From Favolaschia claudopus (taxonomy: Eukaryota; Basidiomycota; Agaricomycetes; Agaricales; Mycenaceae): DNA of 64,000 nt. The position numbers were made by a program, and so were the translations under genes. Every line of letters starts with the position of its first letter. Position 1 is the first letter of the stretch. Shown here one piece after another: positions 63,236 through 64,000 of this stretch. The notes below the pieces were generated by a model, which made no database searches, had not been told where the DNA came from, and saw only the letters and a list, made by a program, of their open reading frames with translations. The stretch is taken from assembly GCA_037176885.1 (NCBI GenBank), contig JAWWNJ010000080.1, forward strand, positions 620,001-684,000, given 5' to 3'.

Positions 63236-64000
63236 GTCGGAAAAATCTAGTTTTGCTTGTGGCGGCTTGGGCTGGGTCCCAAGCCACTACAAGGTCGTAA
63301 GCGGAGCGTGGCTTATGACGCATAGTTTCGGGATTATGGAGTCTTCTAATCCACCCCGAGACTCTTAAGCCACTCCAACGGATTACGGTATCCTAAGCCG
63401 CCGCAAGGTCGCAATCCACCTCACCCGCCTAATAATCAGCACATTTGGGCACTATTTGCCCTCCACTCACACGGAATTCAGTGGTTTTCAACGAACAAAT
63501 GTTATATTTCCTCTGTATTATAGAAACAATGATATTAATTTACAGCACTGTACCGTCGATCCTTCCGGCGTACGTTGAAGTCAAGCGCTGGATGACTGAT
63601 CAACAGGAGGCTTCGAAACTACGCTGGAACGACTCACCTCTGACTTGACGGCCCTGCGGTGGAGCACCTATAGCAACTCAGCAAAGGCAACACTATATGC
63701 CGCAGTCACTCACCAGCGGAAATACAAGGTGAGCTCGACTTCACTTGCCGCAGCAACTACGACCCTGTTCCCTACAGCCACCTTCTCTGTTTGGCTCGAC
63801 AGCGCACATACAATCCAGGATAGTCTTCACGTTGCATCGAGTCATCGACCTCGACGCGCTGGATCAAGTTTCCTTGAACCCTGAGATCTGAGTATTGAGA
63901 GGGGAGGTGCTGGCTAAGATTGGGCAGACAGGTCGACTTGACGACGAGGAGAGTGTTGTGGGCGAGGAGTGCTTGGATGGTGAAAGAAAGAACACGGTGG
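63236..64000 (+). mobile_element. Left end of another GTCGGAAAAAT element (runs off the window)
   Basis: GTCGGAAAAATCTAG and CGGATTACGG/GGGATTATGG subterminal motifs as in 33449-34561; both are preceded by GTTCT. The right end is not in the window. Short frames at 63445 and 63645 have no recognised domain. Confidence 0.5.

Overview
The window looks like a piece of a transposon-dense fungal genome, most likely a basidiomycete of the Agaricomycetes. Evidence: short introns (about 45-65 nt) with GT..AG borders, CTAAC-type branch sites, and several protein families that I recall mainly from Agaricomycete genomes. No prokaryotic signals, rRNA genes or CRISPR arrays are visible. The genus cannot be fixed from sequence alone. 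Almost every recognisable gene is a transposable-element (TE) gene, or a multi-copy host gene broken by TEs or frameshifts. Repeat boundaries below were found by eye, by matching both strands and looking for target-site duplications (TSDs).

Layout. 1-5 kb: a 4.6-kb element with CACTG termini and an intron-rich, unreadable gene. 6-11 kb: a two-exon transposon-like gene (8222-9929, minus) and a PD-(D/E)XK-like gene with one frameshift (10110-10885). 11-29 kb: almost only short non-autonomous DNA transposons (MITEs): TA-target families, one Tourist-like element, hAT-like elements with 8-bp TSDs, a Helitron end, and a fragment encoding a Vts1/Smaug-type SAM domain (16.1 kb). 29-35 kb: a DDE transposase tail, a degraded intron-containing gene, twin 450-bp MITEs, a 100-bp inverted repeat, a 1.1-kb TIR element and a mini-Helitron.

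35-43 kb is the richest nest. A minus-strand host gene (exons 40110-39456, tail at 37680-37734) is split by a solo LTR (37740-39500, TSD GATGA). That LTR is itself split by a young gag-only Copia-type element (37910-39438, TSD GTTTG). A non-LTR ORF1 lies directly downstream and carries two further insertions. A Tc1 transposase remnant and a STAND-like/Gly-rich pseudogene follow. 43-50 kb: a tyrosine-recombinase remnant, minisatellites and a second gag-only LTR element, Gypsy type (46634-49814), with a TA MITE and a CACTG element nested in its gag. 50-58 kb: fragments of two intron-containing genes, a hAT MITE inside an intron, a 204-bp partial tandem duplication and another Helitron end. 58-62 kb: a non-LTR retrotransposon with an ATGA ORF1/ORF2 overlap, broken by a MITE and by a solo LTR whose removal restores the endonuclease frame. 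62-64 kb: SINE-like repeats and more MITEs.

These genes do not form a pathway. The interest is in the order of nested insertions, in two gag-only LTR elements that would need pol from elsewhere, in two MITEs sharing one 8-bp target, and in repeat families that look new.
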